Positions 1 through 6,589 of a DNA stretch of 12,370 nt are shown here, in pieces (position 1 is the first letter of the stretch; every line of letters begins with the position of its first letter). Under the pieces are notes generated by a model that did no database searches, was not told the origin of the DNA, and saw only the letters and a list, made by a program, of their open reading frames with translations. Source of the stretch: Chitinophagaceae bacterium UBA2467 (GTDB taxonomy: Bacteria > Bacteroidota > Bacteroidia > Chitinophagales > Chitinophagaceae); the NCBI GenBank assembly GCA_002342205.1, contig DDPN01000070.1, forward strand, positions 3,628-15,997, read 5' to 3'. The position numbers were made by a program, and so were the translations under genes.

Positions 1-1
1 G

Positions 2-199
2 ATCCCTCTAAATAATCTAGATCTACCACTAAAAAATGACACGATTGAGTGGATATCGCCTGCAAAATTTCAGCTGGAACTACCGCACAAAATGCAGGCG
101 GCTGTATCAACTGAACTTCTTGCCGGAATAGAGAATTTATTCCCTCAGCAAAAACATATGATTTTATCGCATATATTATTTGCATTACAAAGTCAATAA
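2..199 (+). CDS. C-terminal fragment of an unrecognised protein
   Basis: The frame beginning at base 2 is open for 65 codons and ends at a TAA at 197-199, so this is probably the 3' end of a gene that starts before the window. The visible peptide has no motif I can assign. It is mixed hydrophobic and polar, has a short stretch of alternating charge, and ends in a Leu/Phe/His-rich segment (LSHILFALQSQ). Its base composition is less AT-rich than the 200 bases that follow, which fits coding DNA ending at this stop. No signal peptide or membrane segment can be judged from the fragment. It could be a chance open frame, but 65 codons without a stop in DNA this AT-rich, followed by an abrupt composition change, favours a real gene. 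Confidence 0.55.
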   Translation: MPLNNLDLPLKNDTIEWISPAKFQLELPHKMQAAVSTELLAGIENLFPQQKHMILSHILFALQSQ

Positions 200-214
200 A
201 ATAGGTACTTTACG

Positions 215-234
215 AATTAAAAATAATTTTAATT
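215..234. repeat. AT-only inverted repeat after the partial gene
   Basis: Two perfect 8-base arms, AATTAAAA and TTTTAATT, flank a 4-base ATAA loop, 15 bases after the stop of the partial gene. Its position suits a transcription end, but the stem has no G:C pair and would be weak, so it may simply reflect the extreme AT content. The rest of 200-374 is very AT-rich non-coding DNA in which I see no other gene or RNA. Confidence 0.3.
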
Positions 235-374
235 AGACTTCAAAAGTGCTTATTAATCAATGAATTAAGATTTAAATATTTCTAAGTTTAAAATTCGGCT
301 ATTCGAATATGTAATATAATATTTTATAAGTATATAATCTTATTAATTTAAAAGCAATAGTACGTTGTTCCTGT

Positions 375-382
375 TACTTTTG
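375..382 (+). promoter_or_regulatory. Bacteroidota -7 promoter element for ung-plsC
   Basis: TACTTTTG matches the Bacteroidota sigma-A -7 consensus TAnnTTTG at every fixed position. No TTG lies at the usual distance upstream for a -33 element, although the upstream DNA is strongly AT-rich. Transcription would start around 387-392, only 6-11 bases before the ATG at 398. This also argues against the upstream TTG at 365 being the translation start. Confidence 0.5.
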
Positions 383-397
383 CGATTAATATTGAAT

Positions 398-1075
398 ATG
401 GATGTCAAACTTGAAACTTCCTGGAAACTTGCATTGAAAGATGAATTTAAAAAAGAGTACTTCAGGCAATTAGTTAATCATATAAAAACGGAGCTGGAGC
501 AAGGGAAAGTAATTTTTCCAAAGGGTGGAAATATCTTTAGAGCATTCAATGAAACACCTTTAGCTAAAGTAAAGGTTGTTATTATTGGCCAAGACCCTTA
601 TCACGGAGTTGGCCAGGCAAATGGACTTTCTTTTTCAGTCAACAGAGGTATACCCCTTCCTCCCTCGCTACTAAATATCTTCAAAGAACTGAATAGAGAT
701 ATTGGAATGAATGTACCCGCACATGGAGACCTAACCTATTGGGCCGAGCAAGGAGTATTCTTACTTAATGCATCACTAACCGTTCGAAGTGGAGAACCGA
801 TGAGTCACTCTCAAATCGGTTGGTCTCCCTTTACAGATCAAGTAATCAAAACCATTTCGAATAAAAAGGAGAAAATAGTATTTATGTTATGGGGGAAATT
901 TGCCAAAGAGAAAATGAAGTTAATTGATTCCAATAAGCACTATGTTCTTACTGCACCACACCCATCACCCCTCTCCGCTCACCAGGGCTTTTTAGGCTGT
1001 GGTCATTTCTCTGCTTGTAATACTTATCTTGTAAAAAATGGAATTGACCCAATAGACTGGCAACTAAATTTTTGA
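398..1075 (+). CDS. ung: Uracil-DNA glycosylase, family 1 (UDG)
   Basis: This cytosolic base-excision-repair enzyme cleaves the N-glycosidic bond of uracil in DNA, removing uracil that arises from cytosine deamination or dUMP incorporation. The 225-residue product is close to the 229 residues of E. coli Ung and carries all family-1 signatures. These are the water-activating loop GQDPYHG at 64-70 (catalytic Asp66), LSFSV around the uracil-stacking Phe79, LLNASLTV with the uracil-reading Asn124, and the minor-groove loop HPSPLS at 188-193 with the second catalytic residue His188. A GCGHFSACN stretch and a C-terminal PIDW complete the fold. I chose the ATG at 398. The frame extends in phase to a TTG at 365, but that would add an unlikely Leu-rich leader and lies upstream of the predicted transcription start. 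The next gene starts 2 bases after the stop, so the two are probably co-transcribed. Confidence 0.97.
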   Translation: MDVKLETSWKLALKDEFKKEYFRQLVNHIKTELEQGKVIFPKGGNIFRAFNETPLAKVKVVIIGQDPYHGVGQANGLSFSVNRGIPLPPSLLNIFKELNRDIGMNVPAHGDLTYWAEQGVFLLNASLTVRSGEPMSHSQIGWSPFTDQVIKTISNKKEKIVFMLWGKFAKEKMKLIDSNKHYVLTAPHPSPLSAHQGFLGCGHFSACNTYLVKNGIDPIDWQLNF

Positions 1076-1077
1076 TC

Positions 1078-1818
1078 ATGCAATTATTTAAAAGTGTATT
1101 TGGAAGACTGTGGGCAATTTGGGCGCTTTCAACATTCACTGCGAGTTTTTTTATTATTTTATTGCCTTCACTTCTAACCTGGTTAATACCTGATCCAAAG
1201 GGCCAAGATTTATTTGTAAAAATTGCAAGAATATGGATGCGTTTTTGGTTAACAATCATTGGCTGCAGAATTGTTCTGAAAGGAAAAGAGAATTATAAAA
1301 AAGGAGAAGTGTACATTGTGACCTGCAATCATAATTCTCTATTAGACCCTCCTTTATCCTCTCCATTCATACAAGGTCCCAACAAAACCATTGCAAAGTC
1401 AGATTTTGACAAAGTCCCTCTATTTAAGTGGTATTATCGAAAAGGAGGATTATTAGTAGACAGAAAAAGTGAAGAAAGTAGAAAAAGAAGCTATGAAGAA
1501 ATGAAAGAAGTATTAAGAAAGGGGATTCACATGTGCATTTACCCAGAGGGAACAAGAAACAGAACCAACGAACCACTCAAACCTTTTTATAGTGGAGCAT
1601 TTCGATTAGCAACCGAAACAGGTCATTCAATAATGCCAGCTATACTACTCAACACAAAACAAGTTCTCCCACCAGGAAGATTTTTATATGGTTGGCCTGG
1701 AAAAGTTGAGATACACTTTTTACCTCCCGTTTCACCAGTTGGAAAATCAGCAGATACGTTGAAAGCGGAAGTATTTGAAGTGATGAAAACCTACTTTTTA
1801 AAACACAGTACTCAGTAG
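1078..1818 (+). CDS. plsC: 1-acyl-sn-glycerol-3-phosphate acyltransferase (PlsC family)
   Basis: Enzymes of this family transfer an acyl group to the sn-2 position of lysophosphatidate, giving phosphatidate for membrane phospholipids, at the inner face of the cytoplasmic membrane. The 246-residue product has a hydrophobic N-terminal segment (about 12-38), then the catalytic NHxxxxD motif (NHNSLLD, His85 and Asp90). A KSDFDKVPLFKWYYRKGG block and the acceptor-binding YPEGTR motif (155-160) follow. This order and length are typical. An in-frame TTG at 1072 would overlap the ung stop, but the ATG at 1078 is the better start. Substrate specificity, for example ornithine lipid versus phosphatidate, cannot be decided from these motifs. 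The gene follows ung with a 2-base gap. Its last 7 bases overlap the end of the convergent lptD gene, so there is no room for a terminator between them. Confidence 0.92.
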   Translation: MQLFKSVFGRLWAIWALSTFTASFFIILLPSLLTWLIPDPKGQDLFVKIARIWMRFWLTIIGCRIVLKGKENYKKGEVYIVTCNHNSLLDPPLSSPFIQGPNKTIAKSDFDKVPLFKWYYRKGGLLVDRKSEESRKRSYEEMKEVLRKGIHMCIYPEGTRNRTNEPLKPFYSGAFRLATETGHSIMPAILLNTKQVLPPGRFLYGWPGKVEIHFLPPVSPVGKSADTLKAEVFEVMKTYFLKHSTQ

Positions 1819-4508
1819 CCAGTAAAAAATCGTGTACGGTTTATTCTCAAGTCTTGTAAAATGCCCGCCTTAGGAGAAACGGTAAAATTAAAGGAGCGTG
1901 TAAATCCAATAGGAATCACATTAATCGCCAATTGCCAGCAATGGAGATCCCTATTTACAGAGAAAGTCATGTATTGAATATCCATTTTTTTAACATCAAC
2001 GCTCGCACTTCCTGAAAATTTCCACTTGGGAGTCAAGTTGAAACTTCCGTTTACATTCATTCCATTAGTAAACTCAGTATCAAATCCACTAAAGTCGGAA
2101 CGAAGGCGGCTATAAAATGAAAGCGAGTAACTAATATTAACCTGCCAGTCAATATTAAAATCAACAAATTCATTTGGATTTTGCTGCATGTATTCTAAAA
2201 GCCGCTGTTGATCAGCTGCCAAAACCGGATCACGAAGGCGATCCTCCATTTGTTTCTTTTTTAGCTCCTCCTTTTTGGGGTCTTTAGGTTTGCTTTGAAA
2301 GTTTGTGCCTATCGAGACATTACCAGCGGTAATACGACCTAAACTAAATTTTCCTCCTTGCCAAGCAAGTTTGTTAATCTCATTTCCTTTTGCATCTAAC
2401 TGATAAGGGTTCAGCGTTGCTCCGGCATTAATATTGATCTTATCAAAAAGAGTAGTACGAACATATAAAGGAATATCTCTTGAAAGCCGCATGGAGTCCC
2501 GTAGCAAATCATAGGATGCATTAAAACCGAAGCCTTCTAAAATCATCACTTTTTTAATAGCTGCCTTTCCTGTGTCTTTTTTAGAACGGTACTTCATTTC
2601 TAAATTATTGTCTACACCAAATTGAATAGCCCCTGATCTTCTGGATGAAGTGTTATAGAGAACCTGGCCGCCAATTTCATTATAGTAGAGGACTCGGCCA
2701 GTTGTGTCAACTTTTGTAGAACGAATACGAGAACTATTTAAATCTGGAGTATATGCAAAAGATAGTTGCGGTCGAATAACATGCCGAATCGCAATGATTT
2801 TTGATTTCTTGAACTGATACATTCCATACAAAGCAGTATTCAATCCGAGCGAAAAACTTGCACGTTGATCAATAAAAACTCCTTTCTTTTCTAGCGTATC
2901 CACTTTTTTCAATGATTGATTCCATTGGTAACGAGTCAACCGTTGTAGCCATACTTGGTTGTAACTCACACCGGGCGAAACGATCACTTTTCCACCCAAA
3001 ATTGGAGGAAGTGACAGCGTGATTGGAATTGCATGTGTAGCGCCCCACTGCGCAGTATCAAGCAAGTATTTTAAAAAAGGCTTTATCCCGTTTTTACCAT
3101 AAGAAAGTGTATCGTAAAAACTAACATTATTATAGAAATTTCCAGTATACCCAATTCCTAGTTTCTCGTACCACTTTGTGGTACCTCCTCCTTCTTTTTG
3201 TTGAAAAGGAAAGATTGTATTTACTGTGAAAGCACCATTAGGGAGACTTAAGTTGATCAGCCCTAAATTATTGTTTTGGGAGTGGGTGGCGCTAAGCGAT
3301 AAATTATAGGGCTTGTTTTTCCAATTCTTTGAAAAATTAATAGAGGAGCCCATAATATTTTGGAAGGGCAAAATTGCATTACCAGGAATACTTTGATTAT
3401 ACTTTGTAGAGCCCGCATTTACATTTGCCGAAAAAGTTACACCCGGCCTAGCACGGCTATCTACTGCATGGCTCCATGAAATATTAAAAACTTTACTGGA
3501 AGAAAAATCAGGATCCCCTTTAAAGTTCTGTTTTGAAGATCTGAAATTAAAGGTCAGTCCACCGTTATAACGGTAACGTGTACGGTATGAGGCTCCGATA
3601 GAAGTTGCCCACTCACCATAGGAAAACACATCCGCGCCCCACTTGACATCCCAATGATCATTGATGACTTTGTAATACCCTATTTCCTGAATACCGATTC
3701 CTCTTCGCTCATCTGTAATGAAGTTAGGGCGCAGCATACCGGAGTGTCTTCCCTGACTTAGCGGATAAAATCCAAATGGCAAATAAATTGGAACAGGAAC
3801 TCCTTCAAATTCTGGATGAGCAGGACCTGAAACAGCTAGCTTTTGATTAATCACTTTCATTTTACCTGCTACAAAGGCAAAATGTGGCTCATCCAACATA
3901 CAAGTTGTAAAACGAGCCGAGCGAATAAAAGTGGTATTCGCATTTACCTTTTTTGCTTGCTCACCAATAACCAATATTTCACCCTGTTGTGTGTATGTTT
4001 TTTTGGTGACGCCAACCTGAGTTTTAAAGTTGTAGCGAATGGTATCATTCGTCATCTCAGAATCTCCAGTCTTAAAATTGGCTGCATCCAGTGTATTGCC
4101 TGTGCTATCAACAGATCGTACAGCAGTAACAATTTGCGTTCGCTGATCCACTTCCACCCGAGGCGCAGTTAATACCATATCTGTGTAGGTAGTTTTAGTT
4201 TTACCATAGAGTAAAACTTTTTTATCCTTAACTGTTACAACAGCAGAATCCTCCGCCTCATATTTAAGGGGGGCGTCCAAGGTATCAGCTGAACGTTTAA
4301 TTTTAAATGTATCTACCCGCTGGACAGTGGAGTCTCTTGATTGAGTACGAACAGGAATTGTATCCTTCTGTTGATATGTTAACAAACTGCGAAATGTACC
4401 ACTTGCGTTCGCAGCAAAAGGGGTTATACACGCATGGGTATAAATTAAAGCGACAAAACCCATCCGCCAAAAGCAGCATTTTGGCTTAAATTTGTGGAGC
4501 ATGAACAT
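1812..4508 (-). CDS. lptD: LPS-assembly outer-membrane protein LptD
   Basis: LptD is the outer-membrane beta-barrel that receives LPS from the periplasmic Lpt bridge and inserts it into the outer leaflet. The 898-residue product begins with a basic n-region and a hydrophobic signal sequence ending near AANASG. An OstA/LptA-like beta-jellyroll follows at roughly 80-200, then a long C-terminal barrel rich in alternating aromatic strands. Diagnostic stretches are FTTCMLDEPHF (Cys203), the block containing PVPIYLPFGFYPLSQGRHSG, which matches the 'PVFY-PY..P.G..R-SG' strand of proteobacterial LptD, and a C-terminal HCW (Cys857). A charged, helix-like Lys/Glu-rich segment at roughly 740-790 interrupts the barrel. 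The first ATG is at 4508, with another 2 codons later. The frame extends to a TTG at 4565, but that would put the signal sequence deep inside the protein and lies upstream of the likely promoter. The gene is divergent from the amidase operon, whose third gene encodes a related OstA-fold protein. Confidence 0.9.
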   Translation of the reverse strand: MFMLHKFKPKCCFWRMGFVALIYTHACITPFAANASGTFRSLLTYQQKDTIPVRTQSRDSTVQRVDTFKIKRSADTLDAPLKYEAEDSAVVTVKDKKVLLYGKTKTTYTDMVLTAPRVEVDQRTQIVTAVRSVDSTGNTLDAANFKTGDSEMTNDTIRYNFKTQVGVTKKTYTQQGEILVIGEQAKKVNANTTFIRSARFTTCMLDEPHFAFVAGKMKVINQKLAVSGPAHPEFEGVPVPIYLPFGFYPLSQGRHSGMLRPNFITDERRGIGIQEIGYYKVINDHWDVKWGADVFSYGEWATSIGASYRTRYRYNGGLTFNFRSSKQNFKGDPDFSSSKVFNISWSHAVDSRARPGVTFSANVNAGSTKYNQSIPGNAILPFQNIMGSSINFSKNWKNKPYNLSLSATHSQNNNLGLINLSLPNGAFTVNTIFPFQQKEGGGTTKWYEKLGIGYTGNFYNNVSFYDTLSYGKNGIKPFLKYLLDTAQWGATHAIPITLSLPPILGGKVIVSPGVSYNQVWLQRLTRYQWNQSLKKVDTLEKKGVFIDQRASFSLGLNTALYGMYQFKKSKIIAIRHVIRPQLSFAYTPDLNSSRIRSTKVDTTGRVLYYNEIGGQVLYNTSSRRSGAIQFGVDNNLEMKYRSKKDTGKAAIKKVMILEGFGFNASYDLLRDSMRLSRDIPLYVRTTLFDKININAGATLNPYQLDAKGNEINKLAWQGGKFSLGRITAGNVSIGTNFQSKPKDPKKEELKKKQMEDRLRDPVLAADQQRLLEYMQQNPNEFVDFNIDWQVNISYSLSFYSRLRSDFSGFDTEFTNGMNVNGSFNLTPKWKFSGSASVDVKKMDIQYMTFSVNRDLHCWQLAINVIPIGFTRSFNFTVSPKAGILQDLRINRTRFFTGY

Positions 4509-4517
4509 GTAGCGGGG

Positions 4518-4525
4518 CAAATGTA
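4518..4525 (-). promoter_or_regulatory. Bacteroidota -7 promoter element for lptD
   Basis: Read on the minus strand this is TACATTTG, a perfect TAnnTTTG match. It lies 9 bases upstream of the ATG at 4508 and 15 bases upstream of the ATG at 4502. Transcription would begin around 4508-4513, leaving little or no leader. No TTG is present at the normal -33 distance. The element sits in the short region shared with the divergent amidase operon, for which I could not find an equally good match. Confidence 0.45.
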
Positions 4526-4592
4526 ACCTTTTATGGTTTTGCCTCTTGCTCCCTGTAACTAACAAAATGTGAATATTACCCTCTCAACAACT

Positions 4593-5600
4593 ATGACTTT
4601 ACGAATTTTCTGCCTATTTATACTAGCAAGCGCATTTATCACTGTCTCTTCCTTTGTGAAAGATCAATCCCCCGCAATAGGAAGTAAAAAAGTAATCAGC
4701 ACCGTCATTATAGATCCTGGTCACGGTGGATCGGATTTTGGTGCCAGAGGAAAATACAGTAACGAAAAAGATATCTGCTTAGCCGTTTCTTTAAAACTTG
4801 GCGAATTGATTAGCAAAGAGTTTCCCTCCTTACGTGTTTTATATACGAGAACAGAGGACACTTATCCTGAGCTACACGACCGAGCAAAATTTGCTAATGG
4901 CAATAAGGGAGACCTTTATTTGTGCATCCACGTGAATGCTGCACGTGGAAAAAGAGTGGGTGAAATTGTAGGATACAAAACTGTTACCTATTACACGGGT
5001 AAAGGGGCCAGCAGAAAAAAAAGAACAAAACGAGTGCCGCAATACAGATATACAAATTTGCCAAGCGAAGCAAAAGGTACAGAGACTTACATATGGGGAG
5101 CCCACCGAAGTGAGGATAAAGAACTGGCTGTAATTGAAAACGCACCCATGATGCAGGAGGAAAATTTTGAGCAAAACTATGGTAACGTGGACGTAAACGC
5201 TCCTGAATTCATTGCGATCTCATTGCTAAAAACAAAACAGTACTTTAAAAGAAGTGCAACACTGGCGGGTTTCATTCAAGATGAATTTGCAAAAGTTGGA
5301 CGAGTAGATCGTGATGTTAGACAGCGCGCAATTGGTATCTGGGTGTTGCAAGCCACCGCTATGCCAAGTGTGCTGGTAGAAACCGGCTTTATTTCAAACC
5401 CTGAGGAAGAAGACTACCTAAATAGCCAACAAGGACAAGAAGAGTTATCGGCTTGTATTGTAAGAGGATTAAAAAACTATCTAGCCTGGCTAGAGCAAAA
5501 GCAGCAAACAGGTGGAGTTGAAACAACCTCTGCCACCCTTGCCAAAACAATGTCTTTTCTGGAAACGGTAGAGAATAGACACAAACTGTCTAGCAAATGA
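4593..5600 (+). CDS. Periplasmic N-acetylmuramoyl-L-alanine amidase (Amidase_3)
   Basis: This zinc hydrolase cuts the amide bond between N-acetylmuramic acid and the L-alanine of the stem peptide in peptidoglycan, typically during cell separation or wall turnover. The 335-residue product starts with an uncleaved-looking or Sec signal sequence (about 1-24, no lipobox). The Amidase_3 domain follows from about 36 to 303. Visible zinc ligands are His44 in IIDPGHGG, Glu58 in SNEKD and His113 in CIHVNAA. The catalytic Glu263 lies in VLVETGFISNP. Between His113 and the second half there is an insertion of about 100 residues, rich in Lys, Arg and Tyr, of the sort common in Bacteroidota homologues and possibly regulatory. 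A short Thr/Ser-rich tail follows. I chose the ATG at 4593 because it directly precedes the signal sequence; a GTG at 4569 would add eight residues. The stop overlaps the mlaD start as ATGA. Confidence 0.92.
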   Translation: MTLRIFCLFILASAFITVSSFVKDQSPAIGSKKVISTVIIDPGHGGSDFGARGKYSNEKDICLAVSLKLGELISKEFPSLRVLYTRTEDTYPELHDRAKFANGNKGDLYLCIHVNAARGKRVGEIVGYKTVTYYTGKGASRKKRTKRVPQYRYTNLPSEAKGTETYIWGAHRSEDKELAVIENAPMMQEENFEQNYGNVDVNAPEFIAISLLKTKQYFKRSATLAGFIQDEFAKVGRVDRDVRQRAIGIWVLQATAMPSVLVETGFISNPEEEDYLNSQQGQEELSACIVRGLKNYLAWLEQKQQTGGVETTSATLAKTMSFLETVENRHKLSSK

Positions 5601-6589
5601 AAATTTCTAACGAAACAAAAGTAGGAGCACTGACTGTATTTTCGGTCGCATTGCTTTTTATCGGCTTTAATTTTTTAAAAGGCCGAGACGTATTTAGTAG
5701 CACTAAAAAAATCTATGCAGTTTTTACCGACTTAGGAAGTTTGGAAAAATCAAATGAAGTTAAAATCAATGGACTTCCTGTTGGTACCGTATATCAGAAA
5801 AAAGAAAAAGACAAAGATGTAAGTGCGATAGTAGTAACGATAACATTGACACGAGATATAAATATTCCCAAAAACTCTGTTGCTTACATTGCATCAAGTT
5901 TGGTTGGCTCCTCGTTTATTGTTATTGAAAGAGGAAATGCATCCGAGATGCTGCAAGATGGAGATACCATTTTGACCAGAAAGGAGACTGGACTATTAGG
6001 TGACGTAAAAGCGCAGCTAGATCCCACGATTAGTAGCTTCAGAGGAATTCTTGACTCTCTCAAAAAAACCCTTGCAGGTATTAATAACATTTTGGATGGT
6101 CCAACTAGGCAGCATTTAAGACAAACCATTGCAAACCTGGATTCCACGAGTTCCGCTCTTCGCTTTTACATGCAAACAGAACAAGGACCTATCCACCAAA
6201 CATTAACTAACATTGAGGCTGTTTCAGAAAGATTAAAGGCAAGCTCTTCTTCTATTGAAGCGACAGCAGAAAACGCAAAATCTTTTTCAGGACAGTTAGC
6301 ATCTCTCAACATTCGACAAACAGCAGACTCCCTTGACGCAGTTATAAAGCAGCTCAAAAAACTCACCTCGTCATTGAATGAGGGACAGGGATCGCTTGGC
6401 GCTTTATTAAAAGACCGAACTGCATATGATCAACTTAATCAAACCGTATTGAGTGCTGAGATATTATTAGATGATCTTCGCACCCATCCAAAAAGGTATG
6501 TCAACTTTTCAATCTTTGGTAAAAAAGAAAAGTCCCCTCCCCTTCAGTCACCCTTGAAGAAAGACTCTACATCCAGGAAGTCCCCATGA
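5597..6589 (+). CDS. mlaD: MlaD/MCE-domain lipid transport protein
   Basis: MlaD-type proteins are substrate-binding parts of ABC systems that move phospholipids between the inner and outer membranes. The 330-residue product has a single N-terminal membrane anchor (about 10-27). One MCE domain follows at about 36-112, including the typical DLGSLEKSNEVKINGLPVGTV and ASSLVGSSFIVIERG stretches. Next comes a long Ser/Leu/Gln-rich region, probably coiled coil, to about residue 290. The tail is basic and Pro/Ser-rich. It would hang in the periplasm as a hexameric ring. The partner ATPase and permease (MlaF/MlaE) are not in the window. The gene overlaps the upstream amidase by 4 bases and the downstream OstA-like gene by 4 bases, so translation of the three is probably coupled. 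No recognisable Shine-Dalgarno sequence is present at either junction. Confidence 0.9.
   Translation: MKISNETKVGALTVFSVALLFIGFNFLKGRDVFSSTKKIYAVFTDLGSLEKSNEVKINGLPVGTVYQKKEKDKDVSAIVVTITLTRDINIPKNSVAYIASSLVGSSFIVIERGNASEMLQDGDTILTRKETGLLGDVKAQLDPTISSFRGILDSLKKTLAGINNILDGPTRQHLRQTIANLDSTSSALRFYMQTEQGPIHQTLTNIEAVSERLKASSSSIEATAENAKSFSGQLASLNIRQTADSLDAVIKQLKKLTSSLNEGQGSLGALLKDRTAYDQLNQTVLSAEILLDDLRTHPKRYVNFSIFGKKEKSPPLQSPLKKDSTSRKSP

Noticed and set aside
301..308. ATTCGAAT 8-base palindrome in the AT-rich spacer
   Set aside because: It is too short and too likely by chance in this composition to call a regulatory site.
365..397. TTG start that would add 11 residues to Ung
   Set aside because: The extra residues are a Leu-rich run not expected in Ung, and the codon lies upstream of the -7 element and of the predicted transcription start.
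948..1259. 103-codon minus-strand open frame across the ung-plsC junction
   Set aside because: It overlaps conserved motif-bearing regions of both genes and shows no protein features of its own.
3843..4172. 109-codon plus-strand open frame within lptD
   Set aside because: It is antisense to the conserved N-terminal domain of LptD and contains no recognisable motif.
4509..4565. TTG start that would add 19 residues to LptD
   Set aside because: It would bury the signal sequence and lies upstream of a perfect -7 element; ATG at 4508 or 4502 is more natural.
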